Source: Aquimarina rhabdastrellae (GTDB taxonomy: Bacteria > Bacteroidota > Bacteroidia > Flavobacteriales > Flavobacteriaceae). From it: 64,000 bases of DNA. The notes beneath the pieces were generated by a model, which did no database searches, was not told the origin of the DNA, and saw nothing but the letters and a program-made list of their open reading frames with translations. The stretch spans positions 62,001 through 126,000 of the forward strand of contig CANDNT010000002.1 of assembly GCA_947387485.1 (NCBI GenBank), in the 5' to 3' direction. Shown here piece after piece: positions 36,891 through 45,834 of this stretch. Position numbers and translations under genes: made by a program. The first letter of the stretch is position 1. Each line of letters opens with the position of its first letter.

Positions 36891-39800
36891 ATGAGCACGA
36901 AGTTTCCTGAATATAAAGGACTTGATCTACCTAAGGTAGCAGAAGATATGTTGGATTTCTGGAAGCAGAACTCCATCTTTGATAAAAGTATAACTAGCCG
37001 AGAAGGTGCAGCACCATATGTATTTTTTGAAGGACCTCCTTCGGCAAATGGTCTACCTGGTATTCACCACGTAATGGCACGTGCTATTAAAGATATTTTT
37101 TGCCGTTATAAAACACAAAAAGGTTTTCAAGTTAAACGTAAAGCAGGATGGGATACTCATGGTTTACCTGTAGAGCTTGGTGTAGAAAAAGAATTAGGTA
37201 TTACCAAAGAAGATATTGGTAAGAAAATATCTATTGAAGAATATAATGCTGCTTGTAAAAAAGCAGTTATGAGATATACAAATATCTGGAATGATCTTAC
37301 AGAAAAAATAGGTTATTGGGTAGATATGGAAGATCCCTATATCACATATAAACCTAAATATATGGAAAGTGTATGGTGGTTACTTGCTCAAATCTATAAA
37401 AAAGGATTGATCTATAAAGGATATACAATTCAACCATATTCTCCTAAAGCAGGAACTGGATTAAGTTCTCATGAGCTTAATCAACCTGGAACTTATCAAG
37501 ATGTAACAGACACTACAGTTGTAGCACAATTTAAAGCTATAGCCGATTCCTTGCCTGATTTCTTACAAGGGTTAGGTGATATTCATTTCTTAGCATGGAC
37601 AACGACTCCATGGACATTACCTAGTAATACGGCTCTGACTGTAGGTCCAAAAATTGATTATGTTTTAGTAAAAACATTTAATCAATATACATTTGAGCCT
37701 ATACAAGTTATTCTTGCTAAAAATTTAGTAGGTAAGCAATTTATTGGTAAGTTTACTGCTGTAGAAACAGTGGCCGAAGTTGATGCTTATCAACAAGGTG
37801 ATAAGAAAATTCCTTATACTATACTTAAAGAATTTAAAGGAGCTGATCTAGTAGAGATTCGTTACGAACAATTATTAGATTATGCGCAACCTAATGATAC
37901 TCCAGAAAATGCTTTTAGAGTAATTGCAGGGGATTTTGTAACTACAGAAGATGGTACTGGTATTGTTCATACAGCACCTACTTTTGGTGCAGATGATGCC
38001 TTAGTTGCAAAACAAGCTTCTCCAGAAGTACCTCCTATGTTAGTAAAAGATGACAATGACAATCTTGTTCCTCTAGTTGACCTTCAAGGAAAATTCACTA
38101 AGCATATGGGTGAATTTGCTGGAAAATATGTAAAGAATGAATATTATGCAGATGGAGAAGCTCCAGAACGTTCTGTTGATGTCGAAATTGCAATTAAACT
38201 AAAAACAGAAAATAAAGCATTTAAGGTTGAAAAATATGTGCACAGTTATCCTAATTGCTGGCGTACAGATAAACCTATTTTATATTATCCATTAGATTCT
38301 TGGTTTATCAAAGTAACAGATATCAAAGATCGTATGCATGAATTAAACCTTGGTATCAACTGGAAACCTAAAGCTACTGGTGAAGGTCGTTTTGGTAATT
38401 GGCTTGCCAATGCTAATGACTGGAATTTATCTAGATCTCGTTATTGGGGAATTCCATTACCAATCTGGCGTACAGAAGATGGAAAAGAAGAAATTATTAT
38501 AGAATCTGTTGCAGAATTAAAAACAGAAATGGCAAAAGCAGTTGAAGCTGGTGTATTAGCTGCCGATGTATTTGCTGATTTTGTAATAGGTGATATGAGT
38601 GAAGAAAACTATGACAAAGTAGATCTTCATAAAAATGTAGTTGATACGATAACTTTGGTTTCTCCTTCTGGAAAACCAATGAAACGTGAGAGTGATCTTA
38701 TCGATGTATGGTTTGATTCTGGATCTATGCCTTATGCACAATGGCATTATCCTTTTGAAAATAAAGAAAAAGTTGAATCTGGAGATCGTAAAGCTGATTT
38801 TATTGCTGAAGGTGTTGATCAAACAAGAGGTTGGTTCTATACACTTCATGCTATTGCCACTATGATATTTGATGATGTAGCTTATAAAAATGTAGTATCA
38901 AATGGATTAGTACTCGATAAAAATGGTCAAAAAATGTCTAAGCGTCTAGGTAACGCTGTAGATCCGTTTGAAACGTTATCAGAATTTGGTCCAGATGCTA
39001 CTCGCTGGTATATGATCAGTAATGCTAATCCATGGGATAACTTAAAATTTGATAAAGAAGGTATTGCCGAAACACGCCGTAAATTCTTTGGTACTTTATA
39101 CAACACGTATTCTTTCTTTACTTTATACGCTAATATTGATAATTTCACTTATAGTGAAGCTGATATACCTTTAGCAGATAGACCTGAAATTGATAGATGG
39201 ATTCTTAGTGAATTACATACATTAATTAAAAATGTAGATCAATATTACAACGAGTATGAGCCTACTAAGGCTACACGTGCTATTTCTGATTTTGTTCAAG
39301 AAAACCTAAGTAACTGGTTTGTTCGTTTAAGTAGAAGAAGATACTGGAAAGGAGATTATCAATTAGATAAAATTTCTGCCTACCAAACATTATATACATG
39401 TATGCTTACTGTAGCAAAACTTGCTGCTCCAGTAGCTCCATTCTTTGCTGATCGCTTATACAAAGATTTAACTGCTAATACCAATGTAGAATCTTTTGAA
39501 AGTGTACACTTATCAAGTTTCCCAGTATATGATGCTTCTTTTATCGATAAAGCTTTAGAGCAAAAGATGCAAAAAGCACAAACAATTTCTTCTTTAGTAT
39601 TATCATTACGTCAAAAAGAGAAAATCAAAGTACGTCAACCATTACAACGTATTATGATCCCTGTTTTAAACGAAAATGAGAAAAACGAAATTAATGCTGT
39701 AGGTAACTTAATTAAAAGCGAGGTTAATGTTAAAGAAATTGAGTTATTAGATGATGCTTCAGGTATACTTGTAAAACAAATCAAGCCTAATTTCAAGGTT

Positions 39801-40292
39801 TTAGGACCTCGTTTCGGAAAAGATATGAAATTGATTGCCAGCGAAATACAAAAACTAGATCAAGAAAGCATTGCAACTTTAGATAAAACTGGGCAATTTA
39901 ACATAGAAATTAACAATAAAATTATTACTTTAGAGAAAGCAGACGTAGAAATCAGTTCTCAAGATATAGAAGGCTGGTTAGTAGCAAATTCTGAAGGTTT
40001 AACCGTTGCCCTTGATGTTACCATTACCCCCCAATTGAAAAAAGAGGGTATCGCCAGAGAACTTGTGAATCGTATCCAGAATATCCGTAAGGATAGTGGT
40101 TTTGAGGTGACTGATAAGATAGATATTATTTTCAAAGAAAATAAAACTATACAAGAAGCCGTTGCTAGTAATGAAAGTTACATCAAAAACGAAACATTAA
40201 CAGCTTCGATTGAGTTTTCTAGTGATTTAAATCACGGTACAGAAATTGCATTTGATGAAATAGAAACTCAATTGCAGATTAAAAAACATTAA
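36891..40292 (+). CDS. ileS: isoleucyl-tRNA synthetase, type 2 (IleS2-like)
   Basis: 1133 residues, longer than the roughly 930-residue type 1. It charges tRNA-Ile, with an editing domain that removes mischarged valine (the WTTTPWTLPSNTALTVG segment). The N-terminal active-site stretch reads GPPSANGLPGIHHVMAR, so the class I HxGH signature appears as G57-I58-H59-H60. The second signature is KMSKR at residues 681-685, with GWDTHGLPVELGVEKELG between. A long C-terminal extension after about residue 930 fits type 2 IleRS, which is typically insensitive to mupirocin. A DksA-like gene starts five bases after the stop, forming a two-gene operon. Confidence 0.97.
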   Translation: MSTKFPEYKGLDLPKVAEDMLDFWKQNSIFDKSITSREGAAPYVFFEGPPSANGLPGIHHVMARAIKDIFCRYKTQKGFQVKRKAGWDTHGLPVELGVEKELGITKEDIGKKISIEEYNAACKKAVMRYTNIWNDLTEKIGYWVDMEDPYITYKPKYMESVWWLLAQIYKKGLIYKGYTIQPYSPKAGTGLSSHELNQPGTYQDVTDTTVVAQFKAIADSLPDFLQGLGDIHFLAWTTTPWTLPSNTALTVGPKIDYVLVKTFNQYTFEPIQVILAKNLVGKQFIGKFTAVETVAEVDAYQQGDKKIPYTILKEFKGADLVEIRYEQLLDYAQPNDTPENAFRVIAGDFVTTEDGTGIVHTAPTFGADDALVAKQASPEVPPMLVKDDNDNLVPLVDLQGKFTKHMGEFAGKYVKNEYYADGEAPERSVDVEIAIKLKTENKAFKVEKYVHSYPNCWRTDKPILYYPLDSWFIKVTDIKDRMHELNLGINWKPKATGEGRFGNWLANANDWNLSRSRYWGIPLPIWRTEDGKEEIIIESVAELKTEMAKAVEAGVLAADVFADFVIGDMSEENYDKVDLHKNVVDTITLVSPSGKPMKRESDLIDVWFDSGSMPYAQWHYPFENKEKVESGDRKADFIAEGVDQTRGWFYTLHAIATMIFDDVAYKNVVSNGLVLDKNGQKMSKRLGNAVDPFETLSEFGPDATRWYMISNANPWDNLKFDKEGIAETRRKFFGTLYNTYSFFTLYANIDNFTYSEADIPLADRPEIDRWILSELHTLIKNVDQYYNEYEPTKATRAISDFVQENLSNWFVRLSRRRYWKGDYQLDKISAYQTLYTCMLTVAKLAAPVAPFFADRLYKDLTANTNVESFESVHLSSFPVYDASFIDKALEQKMQKAQTISSLVLSLRQKEKIKVRQPLQRIMIPVLNENEKNEINAVGNLIKSEVNVKEIELLDDASGILVKQIKPNFKVLGPRFGKDMKLIASEIQKLDQESIATLDKTGQFNIEINNKIITLEKADVEISSQDIEGWLVANSEGLTVALDVTITPQLKKEGIARELVNRIQNIRKDSGFEVTDKIDIIFKENKTIQEAVASNESYIKNETLTASIEFSSDLNHGTEIAFDEIETQLQIKKH

Positions 40293-40297
40293 AGACT

Positions 40298-40687
40298 ATG
40301 GCACCAGAAGACATAAAAGTAAGATATAGTGATAACGATTTAGCAGCTTTTAAAGAACTCATTTTAGAAAAGATCGAAAAATGTAAAAAAGATCTTGAGT
40401 TATTACAAAGTGCTTATAAAAACGACGGTAACAATGGAACCGACGATACATCGCCTACTTTTAAAGCTTTTGAAGAAGGTAGTGAGACCATGTCTAAAGA
40501 AAAAAATAGACAACTTGCTATTAGACAAGAAAAGTTCTTAAGAGATCTCAAAAATGCATTATTACGCATTGAAAACAAAACCTATGGTATTTGTCGCGTA
40601 ACTGGTAAATTAATTAATCCAGAGCGATTAAAATTAGTTCCTCATGCTACTTTGAGTATTGAAGCAAAAAATATGCAAAAGAAATAA
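40298..40687 (+). CDS. DksA/TraR-like protein with degenerate zinc finger
   Basis: 129 residues. The N-terminal half is a coiled coil (FKELILEKIEKCKKDLELLQSA, then EEGSETMSKEKNRQLAIRQ). The C-terminus YGICRVTGKLINPERLKLVPHAT matches the DksA/TraR family except that only one of the four zinc cysteines remains. DksA proteins bind in the RNA polymerase secondary channel and adjust transcription with ppGpp; here the fold is probably kept without zinc. It is directly downstream of ileS (5 bases), a likely operon, and a terminator follows. Confidence 0.88.
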   Translation: MAPEDIKVRYSDNDLAAFKELILEKIEKCKKDLELLQSAYKNDGNNGTDDTSPTFKAFEEGSETMSKEKNRQLAIRQEKFLRDLKNALLRIENKTYGICRVTGKLINPERLKLVPHATLSIEAKNMQKK

Positions 40688-40715
40688 TTCTTGTTTGCCA
40701 TTAATACGATATTTA

Positions 40716-40747
40716 AAAGTGCTTTCTAAAAAGAAAGCACTTTTTTT
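40716..40747 (+). terminator. intrinsic terminator after the DksA-like gene
   Basis: AAAGTGCTTTCT (40716-40727) and AGAAAGCACTTT (40732-40743) are exact complements around a 4-base loop, followed by a T-run. Confidence 0.94.
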
Positions 40748-40813
40748 ATATACATATGTAACCTTTTTAAAAACGTGAAGTATTACTTATAAACCAACTG
40801 ATAAAACATCAAA

Positions 40814-41347
40814 TTGAAACACCAGTCAGATGAACATATCATGTTAAAAGTTTCTAATGGGGAACTCGAACTTACTCGTATCCTCTTTGAACGGTATCAT
40901 GTTAAAATCTATAATTTCATATTGCAAATGGCAAGAGATAAATCGTTAAGTCAAGATCTTACTCAAGAAGTATTCTACAAAGTACTCAAGTATAGACATA
41001 CCTATAATAAGGGTAAGTTCTCTTCTTGGATTTATACCATTGCAAAAAACACTTATATGGATCATTATAAATCTGTGAAACATCACCCTCATAGATTAGA
41101 CGATGTTGAACATTTTATTAAAGACACGAATCAAAACTCTAAAATAGATCTAGAAATAACAGATCATCTCAATATTGCATTAGATCAACTTCATCCATCT
41201 GATAAAATGCTCATTGTTATGAACCGTTTTCAAGATATCAAATATCAAGAAATAGCCGAAATATTAGGTTCCACTCCTGGAGCTATTAAAACGAAAATGC
41301 ATCGTGCTATTACCAAACTAAAAACTGTTTATTTAAAAACCATGTAA
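40814..41347 (+). CDS. ECF-type RNA polymerase sigma factor
   Basis: 177 residues from a TTG start at 40814; starting at the later ATG 40841 would cut into region 2, where homologous proteins usually carry an SDEHIML-like opening. Region 2 covers about residues 10-80 (LTRILFERYHVKIYNFIL, DLTQEVFYKVLKYRHTYN, FSSWIYTIAKNTYMDHYK). Region 4 lies at about 125-175 (LHPSDKMLIVMNRFQDIKYQ, EIAEILGSTPGAIKTKMHRA). It is transcribed together with a HEAT-repeat anti-sigma-like gene four bases downstream, then three DUF4097-type genes. Confidence 0.93.
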   Translation: MKHQSDEHIMLKVSNGELELTRILFERYHVKIYNFILQMARDKSLSQDLTQEVFYKVLKYRHTYNKGKFSSWIYTIAKNTYMDHYKSVKHHPHRLDDVEHFIKDTNQNSKIDLEITDHLNIALDQLHPSDKMLIVMNRFQDIKYQEIAEILGSTPGAIKTKMHRAITKLKTVYLKTM

Positions 41348-41351
41348 TCTT

Positions 41352-42125
41352 ATGACTTGTACCGAAATTGAAAATAGATTGATCGATTACATAAATCAAG
41401 AATTAGACACCAAAACAAGTGATGCTATAACTCATCATCTCGATACTTGTTTTTCTTGTCAAAAAGACCTAGAAGAACTAAAAAAGATATATCATGATAT
41501 TGAGCAAGTACCTATAGTTATACCTGATAATTCTTTGAGAGAGAATTTTGAGTCAATGCTTCAACAAGAAATCAGCTTAGAAAAGAAAAAGAGCATTACG
41601 TCTTTTAACTGGAAAACTGTATTTCAAATTGCCGCAACTATAATCTTAATGTTATCCAGCTTTTTTTATGGAAAACTACAATCTCAAAAAGAACATGACT
41701 ATGAACTTGCTAGTATTAATGCCGAAAAGCAAGAATATAAGCAACAAATGACTATTTCTCTAATGGATCATAATTCTGCTAGCAAACGCTTATTAGCTGT
41801 TAATTATGTTGAGGATATAGAGCACCCAAACACAGCCATATTAGAAGCTTTGATTACAAAAATGCATTATGATAACCATATTAATGTTCGTCTAGCTGCA
41901 GCAGAGGCATTATCTAGGTTTTCTAAAAACGAAAAAGTTCGCAAAGCCCTTATTCATGCTTTAGAAAGAGAAAGCGAACCTGATATGCAAATCGAGCTCA
42001 TTCAAATACTCGTAAACATTCAAGAAAAAAGAGCGGTACCCTCTTTAGAACGATTGTTACATGATCAAAAAACGCTTGACTATGTAAAGGATCAGGCGAA
42101 AATTGGTCTTCCTAAATTAATTTAA
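41352..42125 (+). CDS. anti-sigma factor: zinc-finger domain, one TM helix, HEAT repeats
   Basis: 257 residues. An N-terminal zf-HC2-type anti-sigma domain (MTCTEIENRLIDYINQELD, HHLDTCFSCQKDLEELKK) has the HxxxCxxC pattern. A membrane segment lies near residue 95-110 (FQIAATIILMLSSFFYG). The C-terminal 130 residues are HEAT-like helical repeats (NVRLAAAEALSRFSKNEKVR, EPDMQIELIQILVNIQE, RAVPSLERLLHDQ). It probably holds the upstream sigma factor at the inner membrane while the repeats sit in the periplasm and sense a partner. The four-base gap after the sigma gene fits a sigma/anti-sigma pair. Confidence 0.88.
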   Translation: MTCTEIENRLIDYINQELDTKTSDAITHHLDTCFSCQKDLEELKKIYHDIEQVPIVIPDNSLRENFESMLQQEISLEKKKSITSFNWKTVFQIAATIILMLSSFFYGKLQSQKEHDYELASINAEKQEYKQQMTISLMDHNSASKRLLAVNYVEDIEHPNTAILEALITKMHYDNHINVRLAAAEALSRFSKNEKVRKALIHALERESEPDMQIELIQILVNIQEKRAVPSLERLLHDQKTLDYVKDQAKIGLPKLI

Positions 42126-42144
42126 CTTTAAACGACTTACACTC

Positions 42145-42918
42145 ATGAATACATTTAATTTTAAACAATTATTATTTATACTTAGTATTTTTATCTATAC
42201 TATAAATGGTAATGCTCAAGATTACACTCATTCACTCAACGGTATAAAAACTATTAAAGTTGGATCCACTACCGGTATGATATTTAAAACACATTCACAA
42301 AACGAATTACTAATTAAAGACGTAAAAGCTAGAAAAAACCCAGAAAAAGCCAATGGACTAAAAGCTATTTATGCTACTGGAGATGATAATACTGGTTATG
42401 GTATATCTATAGAGAAAGAAGGTGATGCATTAATTATCAGAAATCTAAAAGACATCTATAGTCCTGATTTAGAAATTCATTTACCCAAAAACATTAATCT
42501 ATTAATTCAAAATCACGGACTTGGAGACGTTACTATTCATGGGTTTTCTTCAGAAATTGAGGTAAAAACCAATACTGGATTGATTAAAATAACCGATGTA
42601 ACAGGGCCTATAGTAGCCAAAACATCTACTGGTGATGTGAATGTTATTTTTAACACCGTTAATCAATCTTCGCCTATCTCTTTACTTTCTTCGGCAGGTG
42701 ATGTAGATGTTACTTTACCTAAAAATACACCTGCTAATCTTAATTTAAAAGCTGCTGTAGGAAGCGTTTTTACTGATTTTGATATACAACAAGAAAAATC
42801 AAAAAGCAGCTTGAAAACACTAAATCCTAATCGCTCTATTAAAACAAAAATTAACAACGGAGGCGTTGACATTTCTTTACGCTCGTCTACTGGGAATATT
42901 TATATCAGAAAAAAGTAA
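42145..42918 (+). CDS. DUF4097-type exported beta-helix-like protein (first of three)
   Basis: 257 residues with a signal peptide (LFILSIFIYTINGNAQ). The mature protein is made of strand repeats with Thr/Ser-Gly turns typical of DUF4097: NGIKTIKVGSTTGMIFKT, VKTNTGLIKITDVTGPIVAK, KTSTGDVNVIF, LLSSAGDVDVTLP and a C-terminal SLRSSTGNIYIRKK. Such proteins are predicted right-handed beta-helices, with no assigned function. It follows the sigma/anti-sigma pair after 19 bases and precedes two similar genes. Confidence 0.85.
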   Translation: MNTFNFKQLLFILSIFIYTINGNAQDYTHSLNGIKTIKVGSTTGMIFKTHSQNELLIKDVKARKNPEKANGLKAIYATGDDNTGYGISIEKEGDALIIRNLKDIYSPDLEIHLPKNINLLIQNHGLGDVTIHGFSSEIEVKTNTGLIKITDVTGPIVAKTSTGDVNVIFNTVNQSSPISLLSSAGDVDVTLPKNTPANLNLKAAVGSVFTDFDIQQEKSKSSLKTLNPNRSIKTKINNGGVDISLRSSTGNIYIRKK

Positions 42919-42922
42919 TATC

Positions 42923-43603
42923 ATGAAAACCTGTCTCACTTTATTTATAGCAGTTCTTACTTTTTCTATTAGCACTGCACAAAAAATTATTCAAGAAGAA
43001 ATCGTTCCAAAAGCTTCAGATGCTATAGTTGATTTTCAATTTGCAGATAATATTACTATCAAAACTTGGAACAAAAATCAACTTTCGCTTAAAGCTGAAG
43101 TTAATATCAACGAAGGAAAAGATAACGACTATTTCAATTTAAAAATTGATAATACTGTTACTGTTTTAAAAATTAAATCCGATTATGCCGATTTATTTAA
43201 AAAAGGACATCATAATTGTAATATAAAAACCGATATCAATTATACGCTATTCGTTCCTAAAACATTATCTATAAAAATAAAAAGTATTACCGGAAATGTT
43301 AATTCAACATTATATGAAGGGGCTTTGATTGTAGATATTATAAGCGGAAATATTGATATCAAAAATTACAATGGTGTGTTTGATCTAAAGACTGTAAGTG
43401 GTGATATTGATGTACATCTTAAAGATTCAAAAATTAAAGCCGAAACTGTAACTGGGCAAATCTATGCTGATCATTCTTTTGAGTTCAAAAAATCAAAGGC
43501 TAATGCTATCATAGGTCAAAAAGTATCTGGTGTTTTTGATAATGCTTCAAACGAACTATCCTTGCAAACAGTAAGCGGTAACATTTTTATTAGAAAAAAA
43601 TAG
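42923..43603 (+). CDS. DUF4097-type exported beta-helix-like protein (second of three)
   Basis: 226 residues from the ATG at 42923 (MKTCLTLFIAVLTFSISTAQ), four bases after the previous stop; an earlier in-frame start inside the upstream gene would precede the signal peptide by 19 residues and is rejected. The repeat pattern KIKSITGNVNSTLYEG, LIVDIISGNIDIKN, DLKTVSGDIDVHL, KAETVTGQIYAD and the last strand SLQTVSGNIFIRKK parallel the preceding protein, and both end in IRKK. It is presumably periplasmic or surface-exposed. Confidence 0.83.
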   Translation: MKTCLTLFIAVLTFSISTAQKIIQEEIVPKASDAIVDFQFADNITIKTWNKNQLSLKAEVNINEGKDNDYFNLKIDNTVTVLKIKSDYADLFKKGHHNCNIKTDINYTLFVPKTLSIKIKSITGNVNSTLYEGALIVDIISGNIDIKNYNGVFDLKTVSGDIDVHLKDSKIKAETVTGQIYADHSFEFKKSKANAIIGQKVSGVFDNASNELSLQTVSGNIFIRKK

Positions 43604-43639
43604 AAGTACTTATATTTTAAAAATAGCTACCTTCGATAT

Positions 43640-44260
43640 ATGAAGGGGCTATTTTTATTTTTTATTATTCTCTTACAGTCTTTTTTAGGGTATACACAAA
43701 ATACTCTACAAAAAGATTTTTCTGCTTCTTCTATTACTCATCTAGAAATCGCTTTACAACATGCATACTTTATTGAAATTAGTACTACTCAAACAAAAAA
43801 GATCACTATTTCGAGTAATTCAGATGGAGAGTTTGGTAATCAAATAAGTGTAAAGACTAAAATAACAAATCACATCTTATCAATTGAAGATTTTATTTTA
43901 CCCTTCACTAATTTTTATGATGACAAATTAAATGCGCACAAAGTAACAGCACTAAAATTAAAAATCACTATTCCAGAAAATCTTCATATTACTTTAAATG
44001 CTACTTATGCTTCTGCTAAATTTTCAGGTACTTTCGATACTTTATTTGTACAACTTTCTTCAGGTAATTGCATTTTAAATCCGTTTATAGGTAATGCTAT
44101 TATCTATACTATGGATGGTTTTATTGATTTGCATACTTCAAATGCTACTATTGAATCAAAGACTACCACAGGTTTCATTCAGAATATACCTATAAGCGGA
44201 GCTCATAATATCATTTTAAAAACAGTCACAGGAAATATTAATGTCTCAAAAATAAAATAA
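43640..44260 (+). CDS. DUF4097-like exported protein (third of three)
   Basis: 206 residues with a signal peptide (LFLFFIILLQSFLGYTQ). It is shorter and more divergent than the two proteins before it but keeps the strand-turn repeat (TTQTKKITISSNSDGE, TLNATYASAKFSGTFDTL, FVQLSSGNCILNPF, ESKTTTGFIQNIP) and the closing ILKTVTGNINVSKIK. It starts 36 bases after the second copy. The run of three looks like a local family expansion. Confidence 0.75.
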   Translation: MKGLFLFFIILLQSFLGYTQNTLQKDFSASSITHLEIALQHAYFIEISTTQTKKITISSNSDGEFGNQISVKTKITNHILSIEDFILPFTNFYDDKLNAHKVTALKLKITIPENLHITLNATYASAKFSGTFDTLFVQLSSGNCILNPFIGNAIIYTMDGFIDLHTSNATIESKTTTGFIQNIPISGAHNIILKTVTGNINVSKIK

Positions 44261-44315
44261 AACCTTATTTTTGTTTCCCATCGGTCAAATTGCAAAAGAA
44301 TTTAGAAACAAAACT

Positions 44316-44921
44316 ATGTCTTTAAAAAAAGCTACACTTATTATAATTCTGGTTTTATTAATAGATCAGATTTCAAAAATCTATATAAAAACTCATTTTT
44401 ACTTAGGAGAAGAAATTGAAGTTTTCAGTTGGTTTAAAATCCTTTTTGTAGAAAATGAAGGAATGGCTTGGGGTGCCAAAATACCTGGTACTCATGGTAA
44501 ATTATTTTTGACTTTATTTCGCCTAGTAGCTATTTCTGGTATTGGATATTGGTTATGGGATTCTGTTAGAAAAAATAGTTCCAGTATTCTTATCTTTTGT
44601 ATTGCTTTAATCTTTTCTGGAGCTATGGGTAATATTATTGACTCTGTCTTTTACGGAATTATTTTTGATAGTAGTGCTCATCAAATTGCCACGTTTATGC
44701 CAGAAAATGGGGGTTATGGCACTCTATTTCACGGAAAAGTAGTTGATATGTTACAATTTCCTTTAATAGATGGCACCTTTCCTAAATGGTTTCCTTTTTG
44801 GGGTGGTGAAAACTTTACCTTTTTTGATCCTGTATTTAATATAGCAGATTCTGCAATAAGCATAGGTGTATTCTTATTGATTTTATTCAATAAAAAAGCG
44901 TTCCCTAAGAACGCTGAATAA
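44316..44921 (+). CDS. lspA: lipoprotein signal peptidase (signal peptidase II)
   Basis: 201 residues from the ATG at 44316 (MSLKKATLIIILVLLIDQIS); an upstream in-frame TTG would add residues before the first membrane helix and is rejected. LspA is the inner-membrane aspartyl protease that cleaves prolipoproteins before the lipidated cysteine. Family motifs are DQISKIYI, VENEGMAWG, GAMGNIIDSVFYG (first catalytic Asp) and FNIADSAISIGV (second catalytic Asp). A longer insert (about residues 110-150) sits between the two aspartates, compared with E. coli. It begins 55 bases after the third DUF4097-like gene and is probably separate from the sigma module in function. Confidence 0.95.
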   Translation: MSLKKATLIIILVLLIDQISKIYIKTHFYLGEEIEVFSWFKILFVENEGMAWGAKIPGTHGKLFLTLFRLVAISGIGYWLWDSVRKNSSSILIFCIALIFSGAMGNIIDSVFYGIIFDSSAHQIATFMPENGGYGTLFHGKVVDMLQFPLIDGTFPKWFPFWGGENFTFFDPVFNIADSAISIGVFLLILFNKKAFPKNAE

Positions 44922-44933
44922 TAAATCAATAAC

Positions 44934-45752
44934 CTAAACTGTTATTGCTTTCTTCTGTTTAATAACTTCTTTTAATATAGTTTCGACTCCATAATTATCG
45001 TTACTCTTAGTAACGTAATTTGCTGTTTTTAATACATTAGGATGCGCATTTTCCATAGCAAAGCTATACTTTGCTTGTTGCAACATCTCTATATCATTAT
45101 TGTAATCTCCAAAAACCAAAGTTTCTTCAGGAGAAATATCCAATCTATTTTGTAATTGTTCTATTGCATTTCCCTTATTTGCATCTAGGTGTGATAAATC
45201 TAACCATATCTCACCAGAAACTTTTACTTTTAATTTGTCCTCAAGGTGTTTAACTACTGGATAAACATATCTTTCTGCTCCTTTTTTATTACAAATAGCA
45301 ATTTTAAGGTATTGATCATCTTTTACTCCAGCCAAATCATCAACAATTTCATAGCGACCATAATACTCAGAAAACATATTTATAAACTCTTTTCCATAAT
45401 CAATTATATAACCACTTTTTCTTCCACATAAAATAACTTGCGAATCCTCAAGGTCATTCGTAATCTCTAATAGCTCTAAATACGTCTTTCTATCTATTGA
45501 AGTCACCTGTAGCTCTTCTTCTTTTTCCATTACAAGAGCTCCATTCTCTGCTACAACAATAATATCATCTTTTATTGGCGCCAACTTATCTATGATACTA
45601 TAGTATTGTCTTCCACTAGCTGCAACAAAGGTGATTCCTAACTCTTTTAATTCTTCAAAAAGCTCAAAAAAAGCGTTTGATACTTCACCTTTAGAATTTA
45701 ATAGCGTACCATCCATATCGGTTGCTATCATTTTGATTTGAGATAAATCCAT
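44934..45752 (-). CDS. Cof-type HAD-IIB family hydrolase
   Basis: 272 residues. The HAD nucleophile motif DMDGTLLNSKGEV lies at residues about 12-24, and motif IV FGDYNNDIEML lies near residue 215; a Cof-type cap domain spans about 85-190 between them. These enzymes hydrolyse sugar phosphates, nucleotides or flavin/PLP phosphates, often with broad specificity, so the substrate cannot be named. It converges with lspA, separated by 12 bases without a hairpin. Confidence 0.93.
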   Translation of the reverse strand: MDLSQIKMIATDMDGTLLNSKGEVSNAFFELFEELKELGITFVAASGRQYYSIIDKLAPIKDDIIVVAENGALVMEKEEELQVTSIDRKTYLELLEITNDLEDSQVILCGRKSGYIIDYGKEFINMFSEYYGRYEIVDDLAGVKDDQYLKIAICNKKGAERYVYPVVKHLEDKLKVKVSGEIWLDLSHLDANKGNAIEQLQNRLDISPEETLVFGDYNNDIEMLQQAKYSFAMENAHPNVLKTANYVTKSNDNYGVETILKEVIKQKKAITV

Positions 45753-45834
45753 TTATTATTAATTATTATCATTAAAAGTAATTTTCTTTGTAGAAAGAAA
45801 ATACACCTTATTGTAATCTTATTATTAAATACTC

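Noticed and set aside
38497..39148. Three minus-strand frames inside ileS
   Set aside because: These mirror a well-conserved coding region and have no family features of their own.
40755..40785. TGTAACC ... CGTGAAG as an autoregulatory ECF promoter before the sigma gene
   Set aside because: The distance between the AAC-like and CGT-like parts (about 11-12 bases) is shorter than the roughly 16-17 bases usual for ECF promoters, so I do not annotate it.
44922..44933. Hairpin between lspA and the HAD hydrolase
   Set aside because: The 12-base gap contains no inverted repeat.
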